Shown: positions 17,085 to 25,633, numbered from the stretch's first letter. The stretch: 32,341 nt of DNA from an uncultured Eubacterium sp. (GCA_947385875.1 CANDMV010000036.1:1-32341), one strand, 5' to 3'. A program made the numbers and translations. Notes: a model not told the origin generated them from the letters alone.

Positions 17085-17612
17085 ATGCTGCATACTTTTT
17101 ATCCGGGAGAATATTTGAATTCTGCCTATGAGATTGATTTTGAGAAGCTTTATAAAGAAGGATACCGGGGAGTTATTTTTGATATTGACAATACGCTTGT
17201 AAGGCATGGGGCGCCTGCGGATGCACGGGCAAGGAGGCTGTTTGCGCATTTAAAGGAGCTGGGATTTACATGCTGCCTGCTTTCCAATAATAAGGAACCG
17301 CGGGTACGGATGTTTAATCAAAAGATTCAGGTGCATTATATCTTTAAGGCGCATAAGCCGCGGACAGCCAGTTATAAGAAGGCTATGCAGATGATGCAGA
17401 CGGATACTGATAATACGCTGTTTGTGGGTGATCAGATCTTTACGGATATATGGGGAGCAAATCTGGCAGGAATTCGGACAATCCTCGTAAAGCCGATTCA
17501 TCCAAAAGAGGAGATTCAGATTGTGCTGAAGCGGATTCCTGAAAAATGGGTTTTGTATCATTATAGAAAGCAGTTAAAACGCATGGCAAAAGAAAAGCAG
17601 CTGTTGAAGTAG
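17085..17612 (+). CDS. YqeG family HAD-IIIA phosphatase
   Basis: The protein has 175 residues. HAD motif I is FDIDNTL with D33 and D35; motif II LLSNNKE; motif III with K in KAHKPRT; motif IV VGDQIFTDIWGANLAG. This order and length match YqeG/mitochondrial PGP-related phosphatases (subfamily IIIA). The substrate in Firmicutes is not established; phosphatidylglycerophosphate phosphatase activity is known for eukaryotic relatives. AGGATGG (17071-17077) precedes the ATG. It stands about 70 bp before rpiB in the same direction and may share its transcript. Confidence 0.92.
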   Translation: MLHTFYPGEYLNSAYEIDFEKLYKEGYRGVIFDIDNTLVRHGAPADARARRLFAHLKELGFTCCLLSNNKEPRVRMFNQKIQVHYIFKAHKPRTASYKKAMQMMQTDTDNTLFVGDQIFTDIWGANLAGIRTILVKPIHPKEEIQIVLKRIPEKWVLYHYRKQLKRMAKEKQLLK

Positions 17613-17680
17613 CTATAGTGACTGGAAATGCTGATTCAGAAGCAGTTGAAATGCAGGACATAAGAAAAGAGGAATTAAAG

Positions 17681-18115
17681 ATGAAGATTATCATTGGAAA
17701 TGATCACACAGCCTCAGAGATGAAAAAAGAAATCATGCAGTATTTAACAGAGCTGGGACATGAAGTAGTTAATTATGGCGTAGATACAACAGAAAGCTGT
17801 GACTATCCTAAAATAGGTGCAGAAGTGGGGTATGCTGTCGCAGCTGGAAAAGGTGACTGCGGGATTTTGATTTGTGGTACAGGAGTCGGCATTTCTATTG
17901 CGGCAAATAAGGTAAAAGGAATTCGCGCAGCTGTCTGCTCCGATGTGACGACTGCGCGCCTTGTAAAACAGCATAATAATGCGAATATCATTGCCTTTGG
18001 TGCGCGTATTGTAGGTATTGAAGCGGCGAAGGATATTGTAAAAGTTTATTTGGATGCAGAATTCCAGGGCGGGAGACACAGCAGAAGAATAGAGATGATA
18101 CATGAAATTGAGTAA
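17681..18115 (+). CDS. rpiB: Ribose 5-phosphate isomerase B
   Basis: The protein has 144 residues. GNDHTASEMK at the N-terminus, C65 in CGTGVGISIAANK (the usual active-site cysteine) and HNNANIIAFGAR identify RpiB/LacAB-type sugar-phosphate isomerase, which interconverts ribose-5-P and ribulose-5-P in the pentose phosphate pathway. ATG 17681 with AGAGGAA (17668-17674) is preferred over the upstream in-frame start at 17618. The last bases are altered: the stop codon TAA (18113-18115) is supplied by an inserted element whose target duplication GAAATTGA overlaps the final codons. The ancestral end was most likely HEIENE, not HEIE. The change should not harm the active site. Confidence 0.95.
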   Translation: MKIIIGNDHTASEMKKEIMQYLTELGHEVVNYGVDTTESCDYPKIGAEVGYAVAAGKGDCGILICGTGVGISIAANKVKGIRAAVCSDVTTARLVKQHNNANIIAFGARIVGIEAAKDIVKVYLDAEFQGGRHSRRIEMIHEIE

Positions 18116-18255
18116 CAGTTCAGCCTTTGGCAGAACTGTTACTGAATCCAACCCATTGGAAGTTCGCTTCGCGAAGGGTTGGATTCACGCTTGGCTCAAT
18201 TTACGCTTTCTTACGTACTTTGCAGTAAATGCAAAGTACTGGGCTGAACTGTTAC
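18112..18255. mobile_element. Family C MITE, 144 bp, with 8-bp target duplication
   Basis: Perfect 14-bp terminal inverted repeats GTAACAGTTCAGCC (18112-18125) and GGCTGAACTGTTAC (18242-18255). The 8-bp duplication GAAATTGA flanks both sides (18104-18111 and 18256-18263). Inside are two hairpins: GAATCCAACCC paired with GGGTTGGATTC, and GTACTTTGCA-gtaaa-TGCAAAGTAC (18225-18249). It encodes nothing and must have moved using a transposase elsewhere. A second full-length copy is at 31,113-31,257; fragments occur at 8,209, 19,880 and 21,857. Confidence 0.9.
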
Positions 18256-18284
18256 GAAATTGAGAACGAATAAATAAAAAATAG

Positions 18285-18313
18285 TTGAAATATAGGAATA
18301 TTTATTATATGAT
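18285..18313 (+). promoter_or_regulatory. efp promoter
   Basis: TTGAAA (18285-18290), 17-bp spacer, TATGAT (18308-18313), about 48 bp before the efp start. It lies 29 bp after the family C element, so efp has its own promoter despite the insertion. Confidence 0.8.
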
Positions 18314-18360
18314 AGAATGAGTGGGCAAAACCCAGAGAGTTTTTAAGGAGGAAAGATCGA

Positions 18361-18918
18361 ATGATTTCAGCAGGAGATTTTAGAAACGGTATTACAATTG
18401 AGTATGAAGGTAATATTTATCAGATTATTGAATTTCAGCATGTAAAACCAGGAAAAGGAGCAGCGTTCGTAAGGACAAAGCTTAAAAACATTAAGAACGG
18501 CGGTGTTGTAGAGAAGACGTTCCGTCCAGTAGATAAGTGTCCGCAGGCGCGGATTGACCGCAAGGATATGCAGTACTTATATTCAGATGCGGATTTGTTC
18601 TATTTCATGGACGTTGAGACATATGATCAGATTCCGATTGGAAAAGATACGATCGGAGACGCTCTGAAGTTCGTAAAAGAAAATGAGATGGTTAAAATCT
18701 GTTCTTACAATGGGGAAGTATTTGCCGTAGAGCCGCCTTTATTTGTAGAACTGGAGATTGCCGAGACTGAGCCTGGCGTAAAGGGCGACACAGCGACAGG
18801 CGCTACAAAGCCTGCTACTGTTGAGACGGGCGCTACGGTGTATGTTCCGTTATTTGTCAATCAGGGAGATACGATTAAGATTGATACAAGGACGGGTGAA
18901 TATCTGTCCAGAGTATAA
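18361..18918 (+). CDS. efp: Elongation factor P
   Basis: At 185 residues this is the normal length. The three beta-barrel domains are visible: a KOW-like N-terminal domain with K32 in the loop KPGKGAAF, the central OB domain, and the C-terminal domain ending in [19 protein letters not shown] relieves ribosome stalling at polyproline; the loop lysine is modified in many bacteria, and no modification genes (epmA/epmB type) are in the window. AAGGAGGAAAGATCG precedes ATG, an excellent ribosome site. It is monocistronic by position. Confidence 0.98.
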   Translation: MISAGDFRNGITIEYEGNIYQIIEFQHVKPGKGAAFVRTKLKNIKNGGVVEKTFRPVDKCPQARIDRKDMQYLYSDADLFYFMDVETYDQIPIGKDTIGDALKFVKENEMVKICSYNGEVFAVEPPLFVELEIAETEPGVKGDTATGATKPATVETGATVYVPLFVNQGDTIKIDTRTGEYLSRV

Positions 18919-18934
18919 TCGATATTCGGCTTTA

Positions 18935-18956
18935 GCGGCAGCTTGTAAGCTGCCGC
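18935..18956 (+). terminator. Hairpin after efp
   Basis: GCGGCAGCTT-gt-AAGCTGCCGC is a perfect 10-bp stem 17 bp past the stop. There is no T tract on either strand, so termination efficiency is doubtful, but the position and stability suit a transcript end. Confidence 0.5.
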
Positions 18957-19147
18957 GGTATGAATAGAAAACGATTGGGGTATCGCAGGCGGTACTCCTT
19001 TTTCGTTGTACATGATAATTGAAATATATATTTTTATCGAAATTATAAGATAATGGAACATGCTTTTTTTCATAAGATCATAGAAACACGAACTTTTCAT
19101 CAATAAACATATACTATTGTAAAACAATATATAAGGGGAGGATTGTC

Positions 19148-19537
19148 ATGCTGACAGTTGGTATTAGCAATGAAATCAATAGGACAGTGACGAAGGAGAA
19201 CACTGCGGCAGCATTAGGCAGCGGGATGCTGGAGGTGTTTGCGACACCGGCAATGGTCGCACTTATGGAAGAAACCTGCTTAAAAAGTGTGCAGCCGGAG
19301 CTGGAGGAAGGATCAGGCACAGTAGGCACAGGAATGAGCGTCCACCACCTATCTGCAACTCCGGTAGGAATGAATGTGCGCTGTATCAGCAAATTAGTAG
19401 AGGTTGATGGGCGCAAGCTTGTATTTGATGTTCAGGCATTTGATGAAGCAGGACTGATCGGTCAGGGGATGCATGAACGATTTATTATTGATAATGAGAA
19501 GTTTATGACAAAGGCAGCAGGGAAGCTGGATAAATAA
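19148..19537 (+). CDS. FlK-like hotdog-fold thioesterase
   Basis: The protein has 129 residues. T33, E41 and H67 have the same spacing (8 and 26) as the catalytic Thr-Glu-His I recall for fluoroacetyl-CoA thioesterase FlK. ATPAMVALMEETC and MSVHHLSATPVGMNVRC are typical of this acyl-CoA thioesterase family. The natural substrate is unknown; most homologues are not fluoroacetate-specific. AGGGGAGG (19134-19141) supports the start. A palindrome TATTGT-aaa-ACAATA (19115-19129) lies just before it and could be an operator. It appears to be a single-gene unit. Confidence 0.88.
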   Translation: MLTVGISNEINRTVTKENTAAALGSGMLEVFATPAMVALMEETCLKSVQPELEEGSGTVGTGMSVHHLSATPVGMNVRCISKLVEVDGRKLVFDVQAFDEAGLIGQGMHERFIIDNEKFMTKAAGKLDK

Positions 19538-19688
19538 ATCCAGACCTTCACCAAAGGCAAACTTTTACAAGGCTGAATACTGATACAGTTTGCAGCTGTT
19601 CTGCTTTTGGGATGACTGCAAACTGCATCCTTTGCTGTTCAAATGGCTGAATCAGCGTAAGTAAATTGATGGTACAGTGATTATTATG

Positions 19689-19785
19689 AGGGACTGTCGT
19701 ATTAAGAATAATGTATACAATATAAAGTAGTGTCAGCAAAAACAATCTACATATTGTATAGCTTACCCTTAATGCGTCAGTCCCT
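19689..19785. repeat. Long imperfect inverted repeat (possible MITE or large hairpin)
   Basis: AGGGACTGTCGTATTAAG (19689-19706) is mirrored by the complement of 19768-19785. Pairing continues through a shared TATACAATAT, giving about 40 bp per arm with a short centre. The right end is followed by TTTTTATAT, so on the plus strand it could also terminate. The 19,538-19,963 gap holds this repeat and the palindrome at 19,880-19,908, with no gene. Confidence 0.6.
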
Positions 19786-19879
19786 TTTTATATACTTAGG
19801 AGCAAATCAAAGAGCTTGCGATTATATGAGCATCGATACTGGACACTGAATGGAAAGATTTATGCAACCGTTCAGTCCA

Positions 19880-19908
19880 TTACAGTGAAGCCAAAGGCTG
19901 AACTGTAA
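19880..19908. repeat. Collapsed family C end palindrome
   Basis: TTACAGT and ACTGTAA flank GAAGCC-aaa-GGCTGA, forming a near-perfect hairpin. GGCTGAACTGTAAC is the family C terminal repeat with one base changed, so this looks like an element reduced to its two ends. Confidence 0.5.
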
Positions 19909-19963
19909 CAGATTTTTGCTCATGAGTATAAATTTATAGATGAAGCGGGAGAGGGAGCGCATA

Positions 19964-20635
19964 ATGGCAGATAAAAAAATATTGATTATCGAGGACGACA
20001 TCGATTTGCGAGAGGGCCTGCATTTTTCATTTGCAAGTGATGGTTATGATGTGTATGATGCGGGCTCTAAAAGGGATGGAATGCGGGAAATCAAAAAAGG
20101 TATTTATGACTTCGTGCTGTTAGACTGCAACCTTCCAGATGGGACAGGATTCGATTTGTGCAGAGAGGTACGTGATTTCAGTAGGATTCCAATTATTATG
20201 CTCACAGCGCGTGATACAGAAATGGATGAAATCAAGGCATTGGAGCTGGGTGTGAATGATTATTTATCAAAGCCTTTTTCGCTGGGTGTGCTGAAGGCCA
20301 GAATGAAACGGATTATGAGTGCAAAGACAGAAAAGACAAATCTAAGTTCGGGAAATATTTCCGTGGATCAGAGTAACTTCAAGGTTTATAAAAACGGGGA
20401 AGAAGTCATATTAAGCAGATTAGAGTATCGTCTGTTGGTGTATCTAATAGAAAATAAAAACCATGTGTTATCAAAAGAGCAGATTTTAAGCCGGATTTGG
20501 GACAGTGACGGGAAGTATGTAGATCAGAATACTGTCTCAGTCAATATCAGCAGGTTAAGGACAAAAATAGAAGATGCTTCTGATTCAAAGCATATAAGGA
20601 CAATTCATGGCGTTGGATATATCTGGAAGGATTAA
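19964..20635 (+). CDS. OmpR/PhoB-family response regulator
   Basis: The protein has 223 residues. The receiver domain has acidic E10-D11-D12, phospho-acceptor D54 in LLDCNLPDG, and MLTARD and KPF switch residues. The C-terminal winged helix shows EEVILSRLEYRLLVYL and NTVSVNISRLRTKIEDA, the PhoB/OmpR type. ATG 19964 after GGGAGAGGGAG is chosen over the upstream in-frame ATG at 19940. It lies 3 bp before the kinase gene. The module drives the ABC transporter downstream in all likelihood, since a matching operator lies before the transporter promoter. Confidence 0.95.
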   Translation: MADKKILIIEDDIDLREGLHFSFASDGYDVYDAGSKRDGMREIKKGIYDFVLLDCNLPDGTGFDLCREVRDFSRIPIIMLTARDTEMDEIKALELGVNDYLSKPFSLGVLKARMKRIMSAKTEKTNLSSGNISVDQSNFKVYKNGEEVILSRLEYRLLVYLIENKNHVLSKEQILSRIWDSDGKYVDQNTVSVNISRLRTKIEDASDSKHIRTIHGVGYIWKD

Positions 20636-20638
20636 GAA

Positions 20639-21538
20639 ATGACAGTCAGTTTTATACTTGCAGCATTATTAGCCGCTGCTGTGGGATATGCGATTTATAA
20701 AAATAGGAAGATGTATCGATTGATTGACAGTCTGCTGGACTGCGTACTTAGTCAGGAAAAGATCTCTTTTTCTGATATCAAGGAAGGCGAGCTGTCGGCT
20801 GTTGTCCATAAAATCAAGCGGATACAGGAAGTGCTGGGAAGGCAGGCTGAGAGGGCAGAGGAGGAAAAAGAGCAGGTAAAAAGCCTTGTATCAAATATGT
20901 CCCATCAGTTAAAAACACCTCTGGCAAACCTTTCTGTCTATACTGACATTCTATGCAGCCATGAATTAGATGCTCAGAAAAAGGGAGAAACGGCTGAAAA
21001 GATAAAAAAGCAGGTTGAAAAATTAGACTGGATGATAAGTTCGCTGACTAAGATGATGAGGTTGGAACAGGGTGTGATTGTGTTTGAGGCAGAGAAGTTG
21101 TCGATTAGAAAAACGATACTGGATGCGGTTGATATGGTATATGAAAAAATAGAGAAGAAAGAAATCACGCTTATTTCAGAACCATACGATGATATTGTGC
21201 TGCTTCATAATAGGAGGTGGACGGCAGAGGTATTTGTAAATATTCTGGAGAATGCGGTCAAGTATACGGAGCAGGGAGGCACGATTCGAATCAGGGTATA
21301 CCCATATGAAATGTGTACGGAGATTCAGTTTATTGATAACGGCTGCGGGATTCATGAAGAGGAGATGACAGAGATCTTTCAGCGGTTTTACAGAAGCCGA
21401 GAAGTCAGCCATATAGAAGGATCCGGCATTGGGCTGTATTTGTCGAACCTGATTCTGGAGAAGGAAAAAGGGTATCTGATTGTGAGGTCTGTATATGGGG
21501 AAGGAAGCTGCTTTTCTGTGTTCCTGCGTAATGGCTGA
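20639..21538 (+). CDS. Membrane sensor histidine kinase
   Basis: The protein has 299 residues. One N-terminal membrane segment (about residues 3-20) is followed directly by a linker and the dimerisation domain with H89 in SNMSHQLKTPLANL, then an ATPase domain with ENAVKYT (N box), DNGCGI (G1) and GSGIGLYL (G2). There is no extracellular sensor domain. That fits kinases that sense through a partner ABC transporter (as in Bce-type modules), though usual Bce kinases have two membrane segments. It is translated right after the response regulator and forms the first half of the sensing and transport module. Confidence 0.93.
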   Translation: MTVSFILAALLAAAVGYAIYKNRKMYRLIDSLLDCVLSQEKISFSDIKEGELSAVVHKIKRIQEVLGRQAERAEEEKEQVKSLVSNMSHQLKTPLANLSVYTDILCSHELDAQKKGETAEKIKKQVEKLDWMISSLTKMMRLEQGVIVFEAEKLSIRKTILDAVDMVYEKIEKKEITLISEPYDDIVLLHNRRWTAEVFVNILENAVKYTEQGGTIRIRVYPYEMCTEIQFIDNGCGIHEEEMTEIFQRFYRSREVSHIEGSGIGLYLSNLILEKEKGYLIVRSVYGEGSCFSVFLRNG

Positions 21539-21551
21539 ACAGAATATGCAG

Positions 21552-21571
21552 TTCTTACAAAACTGTAAGAA
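21552..21571. promoter_or_regulatory. Putative response-regulator binding site
   Basis: TTCTTACA-aaac-TGTAAGAA is a perfect 8-bp inverted repeat. Its core TTACA-N4-TGTAA matches the TNACA-N4-TGTAA pattern recalled for BceR-like regulators. It lies 12 bp upstream of the -35 box of the transporter promoter, where an activator would bind. Confidence 0.7.
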
Positions 21572-21583
21572 TAACTGCTCTCG

Positions 21584-21613
21584 TTGTAAAGAAAATGTAA
21601 GGAGCTGTATATA
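21584..21613 (+). promoter_or_regulatory. Putative promoter of the ABC transporter operon
   Basis: TTGTAA (21584-21589), 18-bp spacer, TATATA (21608-21613). The -35 is weak, as expected for an activated promoter. Transcription would run through element B1 before reaching the ATPase gene about 370 bp on. Confidence 0.5.
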
Positions 21614-21635
21614 TACTGTATTACAGCTCAGCATG

Positions 21636-21850
21636 GAGCGTGTTTGAAAAATCATTCCGGCGATCTGCACTCCCTGCTTTGTGCCCACAGGGGATGATAC
21701 GGAGAATTCATCCCCAATTTGGAGGCACTGCCCGCTATATCATGCCCTGCGGGTACGAAGTGTGAAGTACATCATGCCCTGCAGATGAAAATTGTGAAGC
21801 ATACCATGGCCAGTGGGTACATCTCACGGAAAGCATTTTCAAACACGCTT
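21636..21850. mobile_element. Family B MITE, copy 1 (215 bp)
   Basis: The left end GAGCGTGTTTGAAAAATCA and the complement of the right end AAGCGTGTTTGAAAATGC are inverted copies. The interior shares ATCATGCCCTGCGGGTAC and ATCTCACGGAAAGCATTTT with the copy at 26,910-27,109. No coding capacity. It lies between the regulated promoter and the ABC genes, so it forms most of their leader. Confidence 0.85.
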
Positions 21851-21983
21851 TAGACCGGTACTTTGCATTAGCCCGAAGGCTGAACTGTAATGATATTGTT
21901 GGTATCAGCATAGCAGGGTTAAGGAGCTGTGAAGATAGTGCTTGAAATGTATATTTTGTATCAACGGTAAGGAGTGGTTATTC

Positions 21984-22814
21984 ATGAAAAAGATTTTAGA
22001 GCTATGTCACGTAGAAAAGATCTATGGGGAAAAGGAGAATCAGGTAAAAGCGCTGAAGGATCTTAGTATACAGGCGGGAGAGGGAGAATTTATTGCCATA
22101 GTCGGCACGTCAGGTTCTGGAAAATCTACGCTTCTCAATCTTGTAGGAGGGCTGGATGTACCGACAAAGGGCCAGATTTTTATAAAAGGAAGGGATATCA
22201 GCACACTTTCCAGAAAGGAACTGACGATATTCAGGCGGAGAAATATCGGATTTGTGTTCCAGGATTACAGTCTGATGCCGGTATTAAATGCATATGACAA
22301 TGTAGCGCTTCCGGTAACGTTTGACAAAGGAAATCAGATCAACCGCAGGTATATTGAAGAACTGCTGAAGGAACTGGGAATCTGGGAGAAGCGGAAAAAG
22401 TATCCGCATGAGCTGTCAGGCGGACAGCAGCAGAGAGTTGCGATTGCAAGAGCTCTGGTAAATAAACCTGCGATTCTGCTCGCGGATGAGCCGACCGGCA
22501 ATCTTGATTCCAGTACAACGATTGAAGTCATCGGACTGTTGAAAGCAAGCAGCCGGAAATATAATCAGACGATACTGATGGTTACACATAATGAAGCCAT
22601 TGCGCAGATCTGTGACAGAATTATCCATATCGAAGACGGTATGGTGACGTCGGGAGTTCATACTTTTCGAAGTAAAAGCGATGAGGGTATGGCGGTGGAT
22701 GGAAGCTATAGGCATCCGGGAAAAGGCGAAGACTGGAGGGGGCAGGATATGGCGCATCGCGCAAAAGATGGAAGCCGTAAGCATCCGGGAAAAGGTGGTG
22801 ACGGCATATGTTAA
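21984..22814 (+). CDS. ABC transporter ATP-binding protein (MacB/LolD/BceA type)
   Basis: The protein has 276 residues. Walker A GTSGSGKST (41-49), Q-loop in FVFQDYSLMPVLNAYDNVALP, signature LSGGQQQRVAIARAL, Walker B ILLADEPTGNLDS and a switch His in MVTHN. It is the ATPase of an FtsX-type exporter or antimicrobial-peptide detoxification system. ATG 21984 follows AAGGAG (21969-21974); the in-frame ATG at 21942 is less likely. The C-terminus has an odd extra tail with two 12-residue repeats of the form DGSxxHPGKGxD (36-bp DNA repeats at 22698-22733 and 22767-22802). Its stop overlaps the permease start by 7 bp, so the two are translationally coupled. Confidence 0.96.
   Translation: MKKILELCHVEKIYGEKENQVKALKDLSIQAGEGEFIAIVGTSGSGKSTLLNLVGGLDVPTKGQIFIKGRDISTLSRKELTIFRRRNIGFVFQDYSLMPVLNAYDNVALPVTFDKGNQINRRYIEELLKELGIWEKRKKYPHELSGGQQQRVAIARALVNKPAILLADEPTGNLDSSTTIEVIGLLKASSRKYNQTILMVTHNEAIAQICDRIIHIEDGMVTSGVHTFRSKSDEGMAVDGSYRHPGKGEDWRGQDMAHRAKDGSRKHPGKGGDGIC
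22698..22802 (+). repeat. 36-bp repeat pair in the ABC ATPase tail
   Basis: Copies 22698-22733 and 22767-22802 agree at about 30 of 36 bases, with starts 69 bp apart and in frame. They encode the unusual HPGKG-containing tail after the conserved ATPase domain. Confidence 0.8.
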
Positions 22815-25633
22815 AACTGGCGTATCTGTATATGAAATTTTATAAAAATCAGACTCTGGCAATCTTAGCGAGTATCATTTTAACCGCTGCATTGTTATCC
22901 GGTGTCAGTTCGCTGATGTACAGCAGCCAGAGGAACAGTCTGGAAAATAATAAGATGGTATATGGAACCTGGCATTATTGTGTTGATGCGGGAATCTGTG
23001 ATGATAAAAATGAGAATATTGGTGCAAAAGGACTGAGTGCAGCCAGGGAAGAACTAGCGGGAGTAAGCAGCGGGGATTTAAATGCAGATGAAATAAGGGC
23101 AGTCAATAAAGATCGAGAATACAGCAGCGGAAATTATACTGTGGATAGAATGGGTATGGCAGCAAAAGCTCTGGAGGAGTTATGCGGCAGTAATCCAGAT
23201 GCAGATTCTGGGCTTGAGCAGTGCGGAAAAATGGAAATCAGAGATATAGTAACGAACCCATATCGCATTTATTTTGTAAATACAGATGAATCTTATCGAC
23301 AGATGGCGCATCGAGAAGTTGCAGAGGGGAAATACCCGGAAGGTGAGGATGAGATTGCCGCTGATTACTATACGCTGGGAAACCTGGGTTTTTCAGGGAA
23401 AATCGGGGATGTGCTGAGTCTGGAGGGAAAGGATTACATTTTAACCGGAATTATAAGAAGTGCATGGGCATCCGATTCAGATGAAATGGAGATTTTTGTT
23501 GGAGAAGATTTTGCGGGGCTAAAAAGCAGGGAGCTTTTCTGCCTGAGGTTTGATGAGAGAAAAAAGCTGTATAAACAGCTGGATGCTTTTTTGGATAAAT
23601 ATCAGATTCCTAGTGAAGCGGTTCGGGCAAATGACGAAGTAACTGCATATTTATGCGGTGAGAAACCGGACAGCATTTATGATATTATCAAATTTGCATT
23701 GACAGATGAAAAGGGTAATTTTACTTATGTTGTTTTAAAACTGCAGAGTGAATATAATCTGGCTCTGAATGGGATGATTTTACTGCTTGGTGTCTTTAGC
23801 CTGTTTATCATATACAGCATCTTTCGTATATCGGTTTCCAAGCGAAGGGCGGAGTATGGAATCATGCAGACGCTTGGAATCGGCGATGCGAAGATCGGTG
23901 GTACGTTAATTTTAGAATTATGGATTTTATTTTTGACTGGCTATCCGCTGGGATGTCTGCTAGGTACGGGTATGCTAAAAATGCTTTATCATCGGTTCGA
24001 GGGTGTCTTTTCAGTGAAGACAGCCGGGATTGCAGATGTGGGAGTGAGATTATCTAAGACAGAACAGTTTTATTTACAAGATGGGATATTGGGCAGCGCG
24101 TTTTATGTATGTTGGGACGCAGTTTTTATCGGCTTTCTGCTTCTGATCGCTGCACTGGCGGCTGTCGGTTTTTGTACCGTGTATTCTATGCGCAGGCAGT
24201 CTCTGCGTCAGGTTATGAGCGGCGATGTCTCGTTTATAAAAAGCAGGAAGATTTACAGTTTAAGAAATATAAGTCTTGTAAATGTCGTAGTAAGGAAATT
24301 TATGTTTTCCAATAAAAAGAAGGTCATTGGAATCTTATTATCATTATCGATCGGAGGATGTATTTTTCTATGCACCACATATATGGTGGAAAATTTAAAG
24401 ATACATGCGGAAATGTCTATGAAGTCAGATGACGGACTGGGGTCGGAATATAGAGTTTCGCTTAAGTCGGCTGTGTTATCGGATACAATTCCTAAAGAAG
24501 CGGTGGATGAGTTAAAAAAGATATCCGGTCTGTATGACGTATATGCATCGAAGTATGTGTTAGGAGAGCTTACGATTCGAGAGAATGAGCTGGAATGGGA
24601 TGAATATTTCAAGGAACAAAATCAAAACAGTTATTTTCAGCAGCATTTTGGAGGTATCTGTGTAAAAAAGGATAACGGGACATACGGAATCAAATATGAT
24701 GTTTATGGATATGACGATGGAATGCTTGGGGAACTTCAAGATTTTGTCATAGAAGGCGAGATTCACCCTGATGATCTAAAAAAAGGAAACAAGATCATAG
24801 CGGCTGCCAATGTAGATGGACAGGGAAATTATAATTTTTATGGAAAGCATCCGGGGGATAAGGTGGTCTTGAGAGTTCCAAAAGAGCTGGATTGTACATC
24901 GGGCGTACTGAAATTTCAAAGCTCTAAGAAGCATTATAGAGAAATGGAGTTTGAAATTGCAGCCATTGTGAGCCGTGCGTTAGCCAAAGAAGACAGCTAT
25001 CTGAATGTGGAAGGATGGGAGGATATGCAGAGCGTGATTATGACGAATCAGCAGATGAGCGATCTGCTTGGGATTGATGATTACTGTTTTGTGAATGCTT
25101 CGCTGACAGCAGGAGTCGATTCTGCCGAGATAAGCAGCCAGATTCTGCAGAAGATTCAGGATGTGCCGAAAGCGGTTCTAAGGGATTATACGATGGCGAT
25201 TGAGATGCGGAAGAATGATCTTGGACAGCAGCAACTGTTTTTTTCAGGAATTGCGATTGTTTTGCTGGTCATTAGTCTGTTTCATATAATGAATAGTATG
25301 AACTATTCGATTCTTTCATGCAGGAGGGAATACGGGATCCTGCGGGCAATGGGAATTACAGATTCTGGATTTTATAAGATGATTTTAAGGACGGGCATCT
25401 TGTATGGGCTGTTGGCGGACCTGCTGGTATTTCTTGTGTATCATATCGTTTTTCGGAAAATAATGGATTATTATATGGCACATGTCGTGCAGTTCCTGCA
25501 CATTTCAGCGGGGGTTCCGAACGCGGTTATGGCAGCGGTTATGGTGCTGAATCTGTTGATTGCATCTGCAGCAGTCATGCTTCCGGCAAATAAGATAGCA
25601 AAGCAGAATATTATAGATGCAATTAAAAAATAG
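22808..25633 (+). CDS. FtsX-like ABC transporter permease (two FtsX domains)
   Basis: The protein has 941 residues and about eight membrane segments (near 17-38, 319-340, 364-390, 432-461, 505-528, 810-834, 863-883, 905-927). Two large extracytoplasmic domains (about 40-315 and 530-805) each precede an FtsX core; both cores have the R-x-E-Y-G-I motif (RRAEYGIMQTLGI and RREYGILRAMGI). This 4+4 arrangement with two large ectodomains differs from classical BceB, which has ten segments and one ectodomain, so antimicrobial-peptide efflux is likely but the subtype is uncertain. ATG 22808 overlaps the ATPase stop. It ends before a bidirectional terminator. Confidence 0.94.
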   Translation: MLKLAYLYMKFYKNQTLAILASIILTAALLSGVSSLMYSSQRNSLENNKMVYGTWHYCVDAGICDDKNENIGAKGLSAAREELAGVSSGDLNADEIRAVNKDREYSSGNYTVDRMGMAAKALEELCGSNPDADSGLEQCGKMEIRDIVTNPYRIYFVNTDESYRQMAHREVAEGKYPEGEDEIAADYYTLGNLGFSGKIGDVLSLEGKDYILTGIIRSAWASDSDEMEIFVGEDFAGLKSRELFCLRFDERKKLYKQLDAFLDKYQIPSEAVRANDEVTAYLCGEKPDSIYDIIKFALTDEKGNFTYVVLKLQSEYNLALNGMILLLGVFSLFIIYSIFRISVSKRRAEYGIMQTLGIGDAKIGGTLILELWILFLTGYPLGCLLGTGMLKMLYHRFEGVFSVKTAGIADVGVRLSKTEQFYLQDGILGSAFYVCWDAVFIGFLLLIAALAAVGFCTVYSMRRQSLRQVMSGDVSFIKSRKIYSLRNISLVNVVVRKFMFSNKKKVIGILLSLSIGGCIFLCTTYMVENLKIHAEMSMKSDDGLGSEYRVSLKSAVLSDTIPKEAVDELKKISGLYDVYASKYVLGELTIRENELEWDEYFKEQNQNSYFQQHFGGICVKKDNGTYGIKYDVYGYDDGMLGELQDFVIEGEIHPDDLKKGNKIIAAANVDGQGNYNFYGKHPGDKVVLRVPKELDCTSGVLKFQSSKKHYREMEFEIAAIVSRALAKEDSYLNVEGWEDMQSVIMTNQQMSDLLGIDDYCFVNASLTAGVDSAEISSQILQKIQDVPKAVLRDYTMAIEMRKNDLGQQQLFFSGIAIVLLVISLFHIMNSMNYSILSCRREYGILRAMGITDSGFYKMILRTGILYGLLADLLVFLVYHIVFRKIMDYYMAHVVQFLHISAGVPNAVMAAVMVLNLLIASAAVMLPANKIAKQNIIDAIKK

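Noticed and set aside
21843..21893. Second promoter for the ABC genes (TTGCAT-17-TGTAAT)
   Set aside because: The -35 matches only 3 of 6 bases and lies in a family C fragment, so chance is likely.
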